Source: CADEEN01 sp963840805 (GTDB lineage Bacteria; Pseudomonadota; Gammaproteobacteria; Burkholderiales; Burkholderiaceae_C). Taken from it: DNA of 64,000 bases. The notes beneath the pieces were generated by a model, which saw nothing but the letters and a program-made list of their open reading frames with translations, did not search any database and was not told the origin of the DNA. The position numbers were made by a program, and so were the translations under genes. Positions 57,021-64,000 of the stretch are shown here, one piece after another; position 1 is the stretch's first letter; each line of letters begins with the position of its first letter. The DNA is taken from NCBI GenBank assembly GCA_963840805.1, contig CAWJAJ010000016.1:124001-188000 (forward strand). Reading direction: 5' to 3'.

Positions 57021-58457
57021 CTAGCTAGGGTCCGCCACACCCTGCGCCCGAACGATCGTGGGCAGTGCCGGCGGCACCTGCACCAGGTTGTAGAAATCCA
57101 CCGCGGCGATCAGGTTGCCCAGCACGTCGCGATAGCGCGTACTCGGACTGGTCGTGGCTGTGATGCCGAGCACGGTCATTCGCGTCACGGGGAACTTGGC
57201 ATCGACCGCCGCCTTGGCGATCAACAGCGGGTCAGGCTCGGTTCGGACGATGCGCGTCGCGACCAGTTTGCCCGCGGCGTCCATGTAGGCGCGCGCATCG
57301 ATCCGGTCGGCCACGGTCAGATCGGCATAGGCGATCGTGCGCAATGGCTTGCCGGAGGCGCCCGACTGGTCGACGAACTGCGTCAGCGGTGTCGTCACGA
57401 TCTTCTGCCCGAGCACCACGACCGAAGCCGTGGCGGCATCCTTGCTCTGGATCGGCGCCACGATCTGGGCATTGGCTTCGCTGACGGAAGATGACCTTGT
57501 TGGCCACCAGAACCGCACCGGCGACCGTGCCCTCGACCTCGACCTTCACGCCGTCCTTGAGATCGGCCGCGGCGCCATTGCGGAAGATGGCATTGCTGGC
57601 ATCGATCTGCTGGCCGTCGACAAGAAAGTCGGCGACCGAGACAAAGCCCGAGACGAACCCCTCCAGTTCCACGAGGCTGGCATCGGGATAGCTGATGCGA
57701 TCGCGCAACTGGATACGGTCGGCCGTCATCGAGGCCGCTGCCGTAGCCATAGCCCTTGCCCTGCACGTGACATACTGGCCATTGGCCAGACCGCCGGCAG
57801 GCAGGTTGGACGATGCGAGGCCCTGGTATCGCACTGGAACGCCGTCCACCGTGCACGTGCCCGGTGCGGCGTTCACGTTGGCCACCAGGCCGTGCAACAT
57901 GATGGCTGTGGTGCCGTTGACGAACGTGCCGGTACGCTGCAGCAGGCGAGCACGTATGCGCGCCTGCTCGGTCAGACCGCTGACCATCACCACGTCACCG
58001 ACAGCCAGCCCGCCGAGGTCAGCCACCGTGGTGCCGTCGAACATGGTCGAATCGTCGACCACGATGTCGCGGCCCATCACCTGCAGGCTGTTGTTCAAGC
58101 GGTTGATCGTCGGTGATCGGCCCTTCGAGGTTGTTGCGAAAACGAATGCGCGACGCGACGCCGCTGCACATGGCCACATCGGCATTCGGGCATGCATCCA
58201 CGCTGCCCTCGACCGCCACCACCATGCCGATCTTCAGGTGCGCGGACTGTCCCGGCCTGATCGTTGATCGTGATCGCCGCGTTGCTGTCGTCGAACCGGA
58301 CGCCGTTGACGATCACGCTGCCAAGGCCGTTGATGGTGCCAACCGACACGACGCTCTGCGAAGCAGGTACATCGTCATCAGACGATCCGCCACACCCCAG
58401 CAAGGCAATGCATGAACAGGTCGCCGCGAAGCCCTTCATCAATGTGCTCATCTTCAT
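57021..58457 (-). CDS. DUF5666 domain lipoprotein, frameshifted
   Basis: About 475 residues. Signal peptide with lipobox ALLGCGGSS, then repeated beta-barrel-like units typical of DUF5666 (GTINGLGSVIVNGVRFDDSN; LVELEGFVSGFVSVADFLVD; VKVEVEGTVAGAVLVANKVI). Frame changes near 58240, 58110 and 57490. Outer-membrane or periplasmic lipoprotein of unknown function. A PmrA-box-like repeat lies 229 bases upstream of its start. Confidence 0.78.
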
Positions 58458-58821
58458 GATTCATCTCCTAGAAACCCGTAAATACGCATGTACCGTTTCT
58501 TGGCGTAAAGGCTGCGATTCGTCAATTGATTACTTCGTGGCGAAGACATGCACCGTGGCCCTTGGTGCGAACAACACCCCCACTCGCCGTGGTGCGGTGT
58601 GGTTTGGGGTTGCCGTGGTGGTCTTCATCGCCTCATCTGCGTGCCGGGACGATTCCCGGCAATGAGCGCAACGTAGGCTGCCGCTCTGAAGTGGATCTGA
58701 AGATGCAACGGTCTCCCGGGTGAGCCGAGTCGCACGCCATGCAAGCGCCGGCCTGACCGCAGCGGCGTCCGACGCATCGACGCGGACGAGCCTGGACGAC
58801 AGACGTGCGTGAGGCCTCTGC
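58458..58821. other. Intergenic region with a regulator-box-like direct repeat
   Basis: 364 bases between the DUF5666 gene and the small exported protein gene, less GC-rich just before the DUF5666 start (TTCTTGGCGTAAAGG). Apart from the direct repeat at 58686-58702 no gene or terminator is supported. Confidence 0.5.
58686..58702. promoter_or_regulatory. PmrA/QseB-box-like direct repeat, site 2
   Basis: CTGAAG, five bases, CTGAAG: two half-sites in direct orientation at an 11-base period. This is the geometry of OmpR-family boxes such as the PmrA box (CTTAAG-N5-CTTAAG). It lies upstream of the DUF5666 lipoprotein gene. Confidence 0.5.
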
Positions 58822-59199
58822 TCACTTGGTAGCCTCGACGCAGGCCGTTGCATTCCCGCGCGCCGCCCCGGGGTGCAGCCGCGAGTCTTCGTCGGCCTTC
58901 GAGGGTGTCGGCAGCACGATGCCCCGCTCGCGGGCCCGGGCGTCCATGGCCTTGTGATTGCGCAGTCGCAATGTCTGCCGCTCCTCGACGGTGCGCGCCG
59001 CATCCAGCTGGGCCAGGAAGTCGTTGCGCTCCTGTCGCGTCATCAACTGCCAGCCGTAAATCTCACGATCGCGGTGGCCGTCGCGCGCAGCAGCGCTGAG
59101 GGCTGGTGGGCGTATCTCGACCTTGCACTCCTGCGCGACCACACCAGCACTGGCCAAACTTGCCAGCGCGCAAAAGACACACCGCCTTGCCAAGTTCAT
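58822..59199 (-). CDS. Small exported protein of unknown function
   Basis: 125 residues from ATG 59199. Signal peptide RCVFCALASLASAGVVAQ, then a charged helical domain with IYGWQLMTRQERNDFLAQLD and ARERGIVLPTPS. Similar short proteins are frequent next to two-component systems in Burkholderiales; function unknown. Divergent from the response regulator gene, with a PmrA-box-like repeat in between, so it may be a target of, or input to, that system. Confidence 0.75.
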   Translation of the reverse strand: MNLARRCVFCALASLASAGVVAQECKVEIRPPALSAAARDGHRDREIYGWQLMTRQERNDFLAQLDAARTVEERQTLRLRNHKAMDARARERGIVLPTPSKADEDSRLHPGAARGNATACVEATK

Positions 59200-59271
59200 T
59201 GCTGCGTTGCCGGCAAAGTGCGCGGTGACGGGTAGTCGCCATCGCACGGGAAATCAAGTTACCGCTGGCGT

Positions 59272-59288
59272 CTGAAGCCGACCTGAAG
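59272..59288. promoter_or_regulatory. PmrA/QseB-box-like direct repeat, site 1
   Basis: CTGAAG-N5-CTGAAG again with an 11-base period, 73 bases upstream of the small exported protein and 190 bases upstream of the response regulator. The rest of the 278-base gap 59200-59477 holds no other recognisable element. Confidence 0.55.
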
Positions 59289-59477
59289 CCTGTGTTGCTC
59301 GATCGGACGCTCTCGACGTGGGTCGGGCCCGATCGCGGGGCGCGGTGCAGCGCTGGTACGCGGACGGCGTGGCATCATTGGTCGAGACGGTGTCCTTCGC
59401 AGCCGAGCATCGCAGCCCGGGTTGTCGTGCATCCGGCGAGGCTGCACGGACCCGGAAAAGCGAGACATTCGAGAACC

Positions 59478-60140
59478 ATGCGACTTTTGCTTGTGGAAGA
59501 CGACCCTGCGCTGGGCGACGCCGTGCGCGCCTTTCTGCAGGCGCAGGGCGAAGTGGTGGACTGGGTGCTGCGGCTCGCCGAGGCGCGGGTGGCAGCGTTA
59601 GAGGCGTTCGACGCTGTCCTGCTCGACTGGAACCTGCCCGACGGTTCGGGTGTGCACTGGCTACGCGAGTTGAGGGCACGAGCGTCGGTCAACGAGCGCA
59701 CGCCGGTGCTGCTGCTGACCGCACGCGACACGCTGAACGACCGCATCGAAGGCCTTGACGCCGGAGCTGACGACTACCTGATCAAGCCCTTCGAGCTGAG
59801 CGAACTCGCTGCGCGCCTGCGGGCGGTAACGCGGCGTGCCGTCGGCCAGCCGCACTCCCTGCTGCAGGCCGGGCCGATTGCGCTCGACCCGGTGGCACGC
59901 GTTGTCTCGCTCGGCGGGCAGGTGGTCGAATGCACCGCACGCGAGTACACCTTGCTGGAAGCGCTGATGCGGCGCGCGGGGCACATCGTCTCACGCAGCG
60001 ACCTGGAGCACCTGCTGTACGGCTACGACGCCGAAGTCTCTAGCAACGCAGTCGAGGTGCACCTGTCGAGCCTGCGCCGCAAGCTTGGCCACGAGTGCAT
60101 CGAGACCGTGCGCCGCATGGGCTATCGCCTGAAGCACTGA
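59478..60140 (+). CDS. OmpR/QseB family response regulator
   Basis: 220 residues. Receiver domain with acidic pocket VEDDP, phospho-acceptor Asp50 (AVLLDWNLPDGSG), Thr in LLLTARD and Lys in YLIKPF; C-terminal winged helix ending NAVEVHLSSLRRKLG and VRRMGYRLKH. Of the QseB/PmrA/TctD branch. Six bases before the kinase gene. Confidence 0.92.
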   Translation: MRLLLVEDDPALGDAVRAFLQAQGEVVDWVLRLAEARVAALEAFDAVLLDWNLPDGSGVHWLRELRARASVNERTPVLLLTARDTLNDRIEGLDAGADDYLIKPFELSELAARLRAVTRRAVGQPHSLLQAGPIALDPVARVVSLGGQVVECTAREYTLLEALMRRAGHIVSRSDLEHLLYGYDAEVSSNAVEVHLSSLRRKLGHECIETVRRMGYRLKH

Positions 60141-60146
60141 GTCGAC

Positions 60147-61526
60147 ATGGCTGCCGCTCCATCGCCCCGCGCCCCGTCGATCGAGCGGCGCGTGCTGCGC
60201 AGTGCGGTCCTCACGATTGTCTTGGGTGCATTGTTCGGGGCGGCAGCCACTGCTTTCGTCGTAAGCCAGATGGTGCGCCACCTGATGGAGTCGGCGCTCG
60301 AGGAGGCGGCGCAGGTGCTGGTGGTACTCGCCGAACACGACCAGGACTTCCATGAGTTAACGCGTGACCTGGTGCTGCCCGCGGGGCCGCATCGCGAGAC
60401 GCTGGTCTGGCAGTTGCGCTCATCCGATGGCACGCTGTTGGCGCGCTCGCACGATGCCCCGAAAGAGCCCTGGGCCGCGCCGCTGGTCGAGGGGCATCTA
60501 CAGGCGACGGGTCTGGCGCTGTTCACGGTGGCCGGGCGCGGCCTCTGGCTGCAGGTGGCGCAGCCGCTGAACCACCTGCGTCGCGCACAGAGGATCGCCG
60601 CGCTGCAGGCTGGCGGCGCGGCGTTCGTGCTCGGGCTCGCCGCGGCCGCCATCGTCGCCTGGCGCATTCGAGTCGAACTGCGTCCGGTGGGTCGGCTGGC
60701 CGAGGACGTCGAGTCGATCAACCCCGGACCGGTAGCCGCTGAATTGCCTCGGTCGACACGGCTCGAACTCGAGCCGGTTTACAACGCGCTCGAACGCCTG
60801 CTGCGCCGCCTGGCCGAGAAGCTCAGGACTGAGCAGGCCTTCGCCGCGCAGGCCGCACACTCGCTGCGCACGCCGCTCGCGGGGCTTACGGCCCAGCTCG
60901 AGGTGGCGAAGATCGGCGCCCCGGCGGACCTGCAGGGCCGGCTCGACCAGGCGCTGAACGCTGCGCGCCGGCTCAACGGCGTGGTGGGAGGGCTGCTCGC
61001 GCTCGGGCGTGCGGCAGGTCCGCTGGTGTGGCACCCTTTCGACGCGCGCGAACTCGGGAAGATCGCGCTGGGCGGTCGCCTCGAGGCCGACGTGTCTGGG
61101 CTCGATCAAGCCCCGGTGTTGCACGGCCATCTCGACCTGATCTCGGCGGCCGTCGCCAACCTCGTCGACAACGCGGCGCGGCACGGCGCGTCGCGCGTCA
61201 GCGTCACGGCAGCGATGGACGGGCAAGTGCAGCAGCTTCGGCTCGTGGACAACGGGCCGCGGATTCCGCCGGAGCGGCTGCGGGCACTGCGGGACGCGCT
61301 CGTCCGGTTCGAACGGCATGGGGAGGTGACCGACTCGCTGGGACTCGGCCTGACCCTGGCGGCAACAGTGGCACGCGCGCATGGGGGTCGCGTCGACGTC
61401 GACTTCATGGGTTTGGACACGCCGGGCTTCTGCGTGCAGCTGTCGTGGCCGGCGACGGCGCCTGATGCAGCCAGGGTGGGTGAGGCCGGTCGCGGATTTG
61501 AGATACCTGCCGGCATGAAAGGCTGA
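60147..61526 (+). CDS. Sensor histidine kinase partner of the QseB-like regulator
   Basis: 459 residues. Two membrane helices (about 20-42 and 155-173) enclose a short periplasmic sensor domain; then a linker, the H-box with His238 (AAHSLRTPLAGL), N-box NLVDNAARHG, G1 LVDNGPRIPPE and G2 SLGLGLTLAATVA. It is of the QseC/TctE type. Signal unknown; the periplasmic part has several acidic residues (EEAAQVLVVLAEHDQDFHE) that could bind cations. Confidence 0.92.
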   Translation: MAAAPSPRAPSIERRVLRSAVLTIVLGALFGAAATAFVVSQMVRHLMESALEEAAQVLVVLAEHDQDFHELTRDLVLPAGPHRETLVWQLRSSDGTLLARSHDAPKEPWAAPLVEGHLQATGLALFTVAGRGLWLQVAQPLNHLRRAQRIAALQAGGAAFVLGLAAAAIVAWRIRVELRPVGRLAEDVESINPGPVAAELPRSTRLELEPVYNALERLLRRLAEKLRTEQAFAAQAAHSLRTPLAGLTAQLEVAKIGAPADLQGRLDQALNAARRLNGVVGGLLALGRAAGPLVWHPFDARELGKIALGGRLEADVSGLDQAPVLHGHLDLISAAVANLVDNAARHGASRVSVTAAMDGQVQQLRLVDNGPRIPPERLRALRDALVRFERHGEVTDSLGLGLTLAATVARAHGGRVDVDFMGLDTPGFCVQLSWPATAPDAARVGEAGRGFEIPAGMKG

Positions 61527-61645
61527 TCCAATGTCCGCTGATCGAGTCGCACTCGCAGCCGGATGACACAGGCGCCGCGCCTACTCCTTGGCCTGCCTCG
61601 CAGGCACAGCCGTCAACGACGATCACCGACGCCGATCCGACCGTC

Positions 61646-63313
61646 CTACTTGATCGTGCGCGTCACGTACACGCCGGCCCACCCAGTCTCGTCGTTGGCC
61701 ATGCTGGCCGCGATTGCCAGCCAGCCGTTGCGCAGACCGTCGCGCTCGATGCCCACCGCAATCAACGGCACGCCAGCGGCCATCGGGTCAAGCATCGCGC
61801 CATCCATCCCGGTCTCGACCACTGTGCGAATGATCGAGGGCGATGACGGCACTTGCGTCAAGTAAATGCCATCGACGATGGGTGTCGTCTGCTTGCGCCC
61901 CTTGAACGCCACCTGTGCCTTGCCGCCCTGGCCGTGTGTTGCAGCGAAGGCTGCAGAGCGCCAACGCGGTTCCTCAAAATCTTCAGAATCGGAATCGGAA
62001 TGTCCGACACCGGGTGGCCGACCGGAGAAAACCCAATACTGGAAGTCGAGATACTCACCACCCGTCTTGACCGCCGGGTAGGTCTTGCGCGTTTGCGCGT
62101 CATGGACGAAGAAGCCCTGGTTGACAGGGATCGCCACTGCATGACCGTTCGGGTAATTGAGGTTGCAGAACTCGATCACGTCCTTCTGCCCATCCTCCGG
62201 GCACTTCAGAATGACCGATCGAGTTTCTGAACCCCACGCACCCCAGAACGCGACGAATCGACCGTCGTAGGACAACCCTTCACCCAGCCGGTTGAACGTG
62301 ACGCCAGACTGCTCGCCCGGAACCTGACCGCCGATGCTGACCAAAGTCTGCAGCGGCGGATTGGTGGCGAGCGGCGCACGATAGATGCCCCCCAGCGTGG
62401 GAGCCTCCTCGTTGTCCAGTCCGAGGAATACGGCATCCGTGTCCGCCGCGCTGGGGGGCGCCGTGGAGCCGAAGCGCGGGCCGTTGGCCGGTTGCCCGGG
62501 GATCACGGTATTCGAGCTGGCGATCACCTGGGTCTTCGCGGACATCCCGGAAGGATTGAACGAACGGAAAAAGATGCCGGTCTTCGACACGCCATCGGTG
62601 TAGTTGCCTTTGAAGACCACCGCATTCGTATTCGCGACCGCGGGCGAACCCGGGAATTGATCGAACTTCGTGCCGGCTGGCGCACCCGGAACGGCGTAGT
62701 GGTCGAATCCCGGCACCGCGCCGAGCTGCGCCATGGCGCCTACCCGCTCGCCCAACCTCATGGCATAGATGCCCGAGGTTCCAGTCCGCGTCGTGATGGG
62801 CTCGCCCGTCGTCGGGTCGGTTCCGATCTGGTACTCCCACACCGGCTTGGACTGCCCACGGGTCGCGATCGTGTTGTTGGCGCGGCCAATGCGGGGGAAT
62901 GCCGGGAATTCGGTGAGCGTCCCGAGTTGGTCGTCGTACTCGATGTTGTTTGGCCCAGGAACCGTGGTCAACGTGTCGAGCACGACGGTCAGCGGGCTTG
63001 CGTTGCCGCCCATCTGCCGGGAATAGATACCGCGCAGCGGCTTGCCATCGCCGCCCTTGCTGCGCGCACGGAGTGCAACGAGGCCAGAGCCGTTTACCGA
63101 GGGCTGATTGAAGCTGTTGAATTGAATAAGCCCGTCACCGCCCGGAATGACCGTGCCGCTATTGGCGACGGTGGCCCAGGTGAACCCCACCGGCAGCACC
63201 TGGGCATCGACGCCGCTGATCGTGGTTTGTGCGTTGGCGGCGATCGGGGCCAACAGCGAAATCATCGCTACGTGGATGCAAGTCTGCCTCCAACGGCGGC
63301 TGCTCATTTCCAT
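61646..63313 (-). CDS. Exported protein with NxxGxxAF-type tandem repeats
   Basis: Complete, 555 residues. Start MEMSSRRW after GGAGCAATC; signal peptide ISLLAPIAANAQ. The body contains repeated units in which a loop with Asn-x-x-Gly precedes a hydrophobic strand (SVNGSGLVALRARSKGGDG; AVANTNAVVFKGNYTDGVSK; LSYDGRFVAFWGAWGSETRS), typical of the choice-of-anchor tandem repeat class of surface proteins. No C-terminal sorting signal is obvious. It follows 78 bases after the repeat protein gene upstream, possibly in one operon. Confidence 0.75.
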   Translation of the reverse strand: MEMSSRRWRQTCIHVAMISLLAPIAANAQTTISGVDAQVLPVGFTWATVANSGTVIPGGDGLIQFNSFNQPSVNGSGLVALRARSKGGDGKPLRGIYSRQMGGNASPLTVVLDTLTTVPGPNNIEYDDQLGTLTEFPAFPRIGRANNTIATRGQSKPVWEYQIGTDPTTGEPITTRTGTSGIYAMRLGERVGAMAQLGAVPGFDHYAVPGAPAGTKFDQFPGSPAVANTNAVVFKGNYTDGVSKTGIFFRSFNPSGMSAKTQVIASSNTVIPGQPANGPRFGSTAPPSAADTDAVFLGLDNEEAPTLGGIYRAPLATNPPLQTLVSIGGQVPGEQSGVTFNRLGEGLSYDGRFVAFWGAWGSETRSVILKCPEDGQKDVIEFCNLNYPNGHAVAIPVNQGFFVHDAQTRKTYPAVKTGGEYLDFQYWVFSGRPPGVGHSDSDSEDFEEPRWRSAAFAATHGQGGKAQVAFKGRKQTTPIVDGIYLTQVPSSPSIIRTVVETGMDGAMLDPMAAGVPLIAVGIERDGLRNGWLAIAASMANDETGWAGVYVTRTIK

Positions 63314-63391
63314 GATTGCTCCTCTGAGATGGACCTTGGGTCGGGCGGCACGTCAGGACGACCAAGCCGTGCTCGAATTGCCTCGAGGCTG

Positions 63392-64000
63392 CTACTGCGC
63401 CTTCAACTGATCCCGGGTCTGTGTTTGGACCTGCTCCTGCGCCTTCAACTGGTCGCGGGTCTTGTTCTGGACCTGGTCTTGGTTCTTCAACTGATCGCGC
63501 GTTTGCGTCTGGATCTGCTCCTGGGCCTTCAGTTGCTCATGGGTCCGAACCTGCTCCTGTTCCTGCAGCCTGAGCTGGTCACGCACTTGCTGCTTTGCCT
63601 GCTCCTGAGTCTTGATCTGCTCGCGCGTTTGGGTCAGCAACTGTTCCTGAGTCCTCAACTGCTCGCGCGTCTGCGTCAGCGCCTGCTCCTGGGTCTTCAA
63701 CTGGGTGCGGGTCTGGGTCAGCGCCTGCTCCTGGGTCTTCAGCTGGGTGCGGGTCTGGGTCATGGACTGTTCCTGCGCCTTGACCTGGTCTCGGCTCTGC
63801 ACCGTTGCCTGCTGTGCCGCCGCGGCTTTGCCCTGCGCAGAAGTGCCACCGGCTCCGGTTCCGGCTCCACCGCCGCCACCGCCGCCACCACCGCCTGCAC
63901 CCCCACCGCCGCCACCGCCACCGCCACCACCTGCTGCGTATGCCGAGCCGCCGAGCGCCAATGCCATGGCAACCGCTGATGCGATCGCGCCGAGTGTCTT
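63392..64000 (-). CDS. Exported Gly- and Gln-rich protein with 14-residue repeats, incomplete at window edge
   Basis: At least 202 residues; the frame continues off the window (KTLGAIASAVAMALALGG is the visible part of a signal peptide, ending SAYA). The mature N-terminus is a run of about 25 Gly/Ala, then about nine 14-residue repeats of the type QALTQTRTQLKTQE (near-identical units at 63650-63760). Two heptads per unit suggest a coiled coil, but the core positions are mostly Gln, Thr and Leu. No known family is recognised. Confidence 0.75.
   Translation of the reverse strand, partial: KTLGAIASAVAMALALGGSAYAAGGGGGGGGGGGAGGGGGGGGGGAGTGAGGTSAQGKAAAAQQATVQSRDQVKAQEQSMTQTRTQLKTQEQALTQTRTQLKTQEQALTQTREQLRTQEQLLTQTREQIKTQEQAKQQVRDQLRLQEQEQVRTHEQLKAQEQIQTQTRDQLKNQDQVQNKTRDQLKAQEQVQTQTRDQLKAQ

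Noticed and set aside
63392..63780. Tandem 42-base repeats as a possible CRISPR array
   Set aside because: The repeats are contiguous without unique spacers and translate into a clean 14-residue protein repeat.

Overview
The window is high-GC DNA from a Gram-negative betaproteobacterium, most likely of the Burkholderiales Rubrivivax/Leptothrix/Methylibium/Ideonella type. I infer this from the gene content (split tol-pal locus, ribD-ribBA-ribH-nusB, PQQ-associated ABC genes, TctC-type binding protein) and the style of the intergenic repeats; no rRNA or tRNA gene is present to confirm it. About a third of the genes, including essential ones (tolB, pal, glyA, ubiD, ribBA), are broken by one or more single-base frameshifts that leave the family sequence intact in another frame. 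I read these as sequencing or assembly indels, so coordinates are given for the whole gene and the approximate break points are stated. The stretch 27.0-49.8 kb is free of them.

Layout. 1-8.3 kb: tol-pal genes on the minus strand (ybgC-tolQ-tolR-tolA, then tolB-pal-cpoB), split by a plus-strand msbA-like ABC exporter and a peroxidase-like gene, with a MITE-like repeat between tolQ and tolR. 8.4-13.8 kb: TssQ-like lipoprotein, Ser/Thr kinase, nusB, ribH, ribBA, ribD. 13.8-19.3 kb: type IV pilus minor pilin cluster without pilY1, headed by two related FimT-like pseudopilin genes. 19.4-22.1 kb: a 190-bp duplicate of the nrdR 3' end, a VapBC module, intact nrdR, glyA. 22.2-30.2 kb: lytic transglycosylase, ubiD, a YdcF-like protein and a very large DUF748 envelope protein.

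30.2-35.9 kb: a tungsten aldehyde oxidoreductase operon (aorA-aorB-aorC, a MoaD/ThiS-like carrier and a small unknown protein) divergent from a GAF-Fis regulator, with a perfect palindrome between them. 36.0-39.8 kb: the ABC/YVTN gene set that accompanies PQQ-dependent alcohol oxidation. 39.8-47.3 kb: a TctC binding protein, a polyamine-type aminotransferase and a complete PotABCD-like transporter, the two permease genes being separated by a second MITE-like element. 47.4-52.8 kb: ankyrin protein, quinoprotein alcohol dehydrogenase, diheme cytochrome c and a TonB receptor resembling the PQQ importer PqqU/YncD. Together the aor and PQQ sets suggest oxidation of alcohols to aldehydes in the periplasm and of aldehydes to acids in the cytoplasm.

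52.9-55.4 kb: PHP phosphatase, EamA transporter and YciO/Sua5 protein. 55.7-64 kb: an accessory region of exported glycine-rich or repeat proteins, a DUF5666 lipoprotein and a QseB/PmrA-like two-component system; two PmrA-box-like direct repeats flank a small exported protein there. The last gene, a glutamine-rich 14-residue repeat protein, runs off the window.
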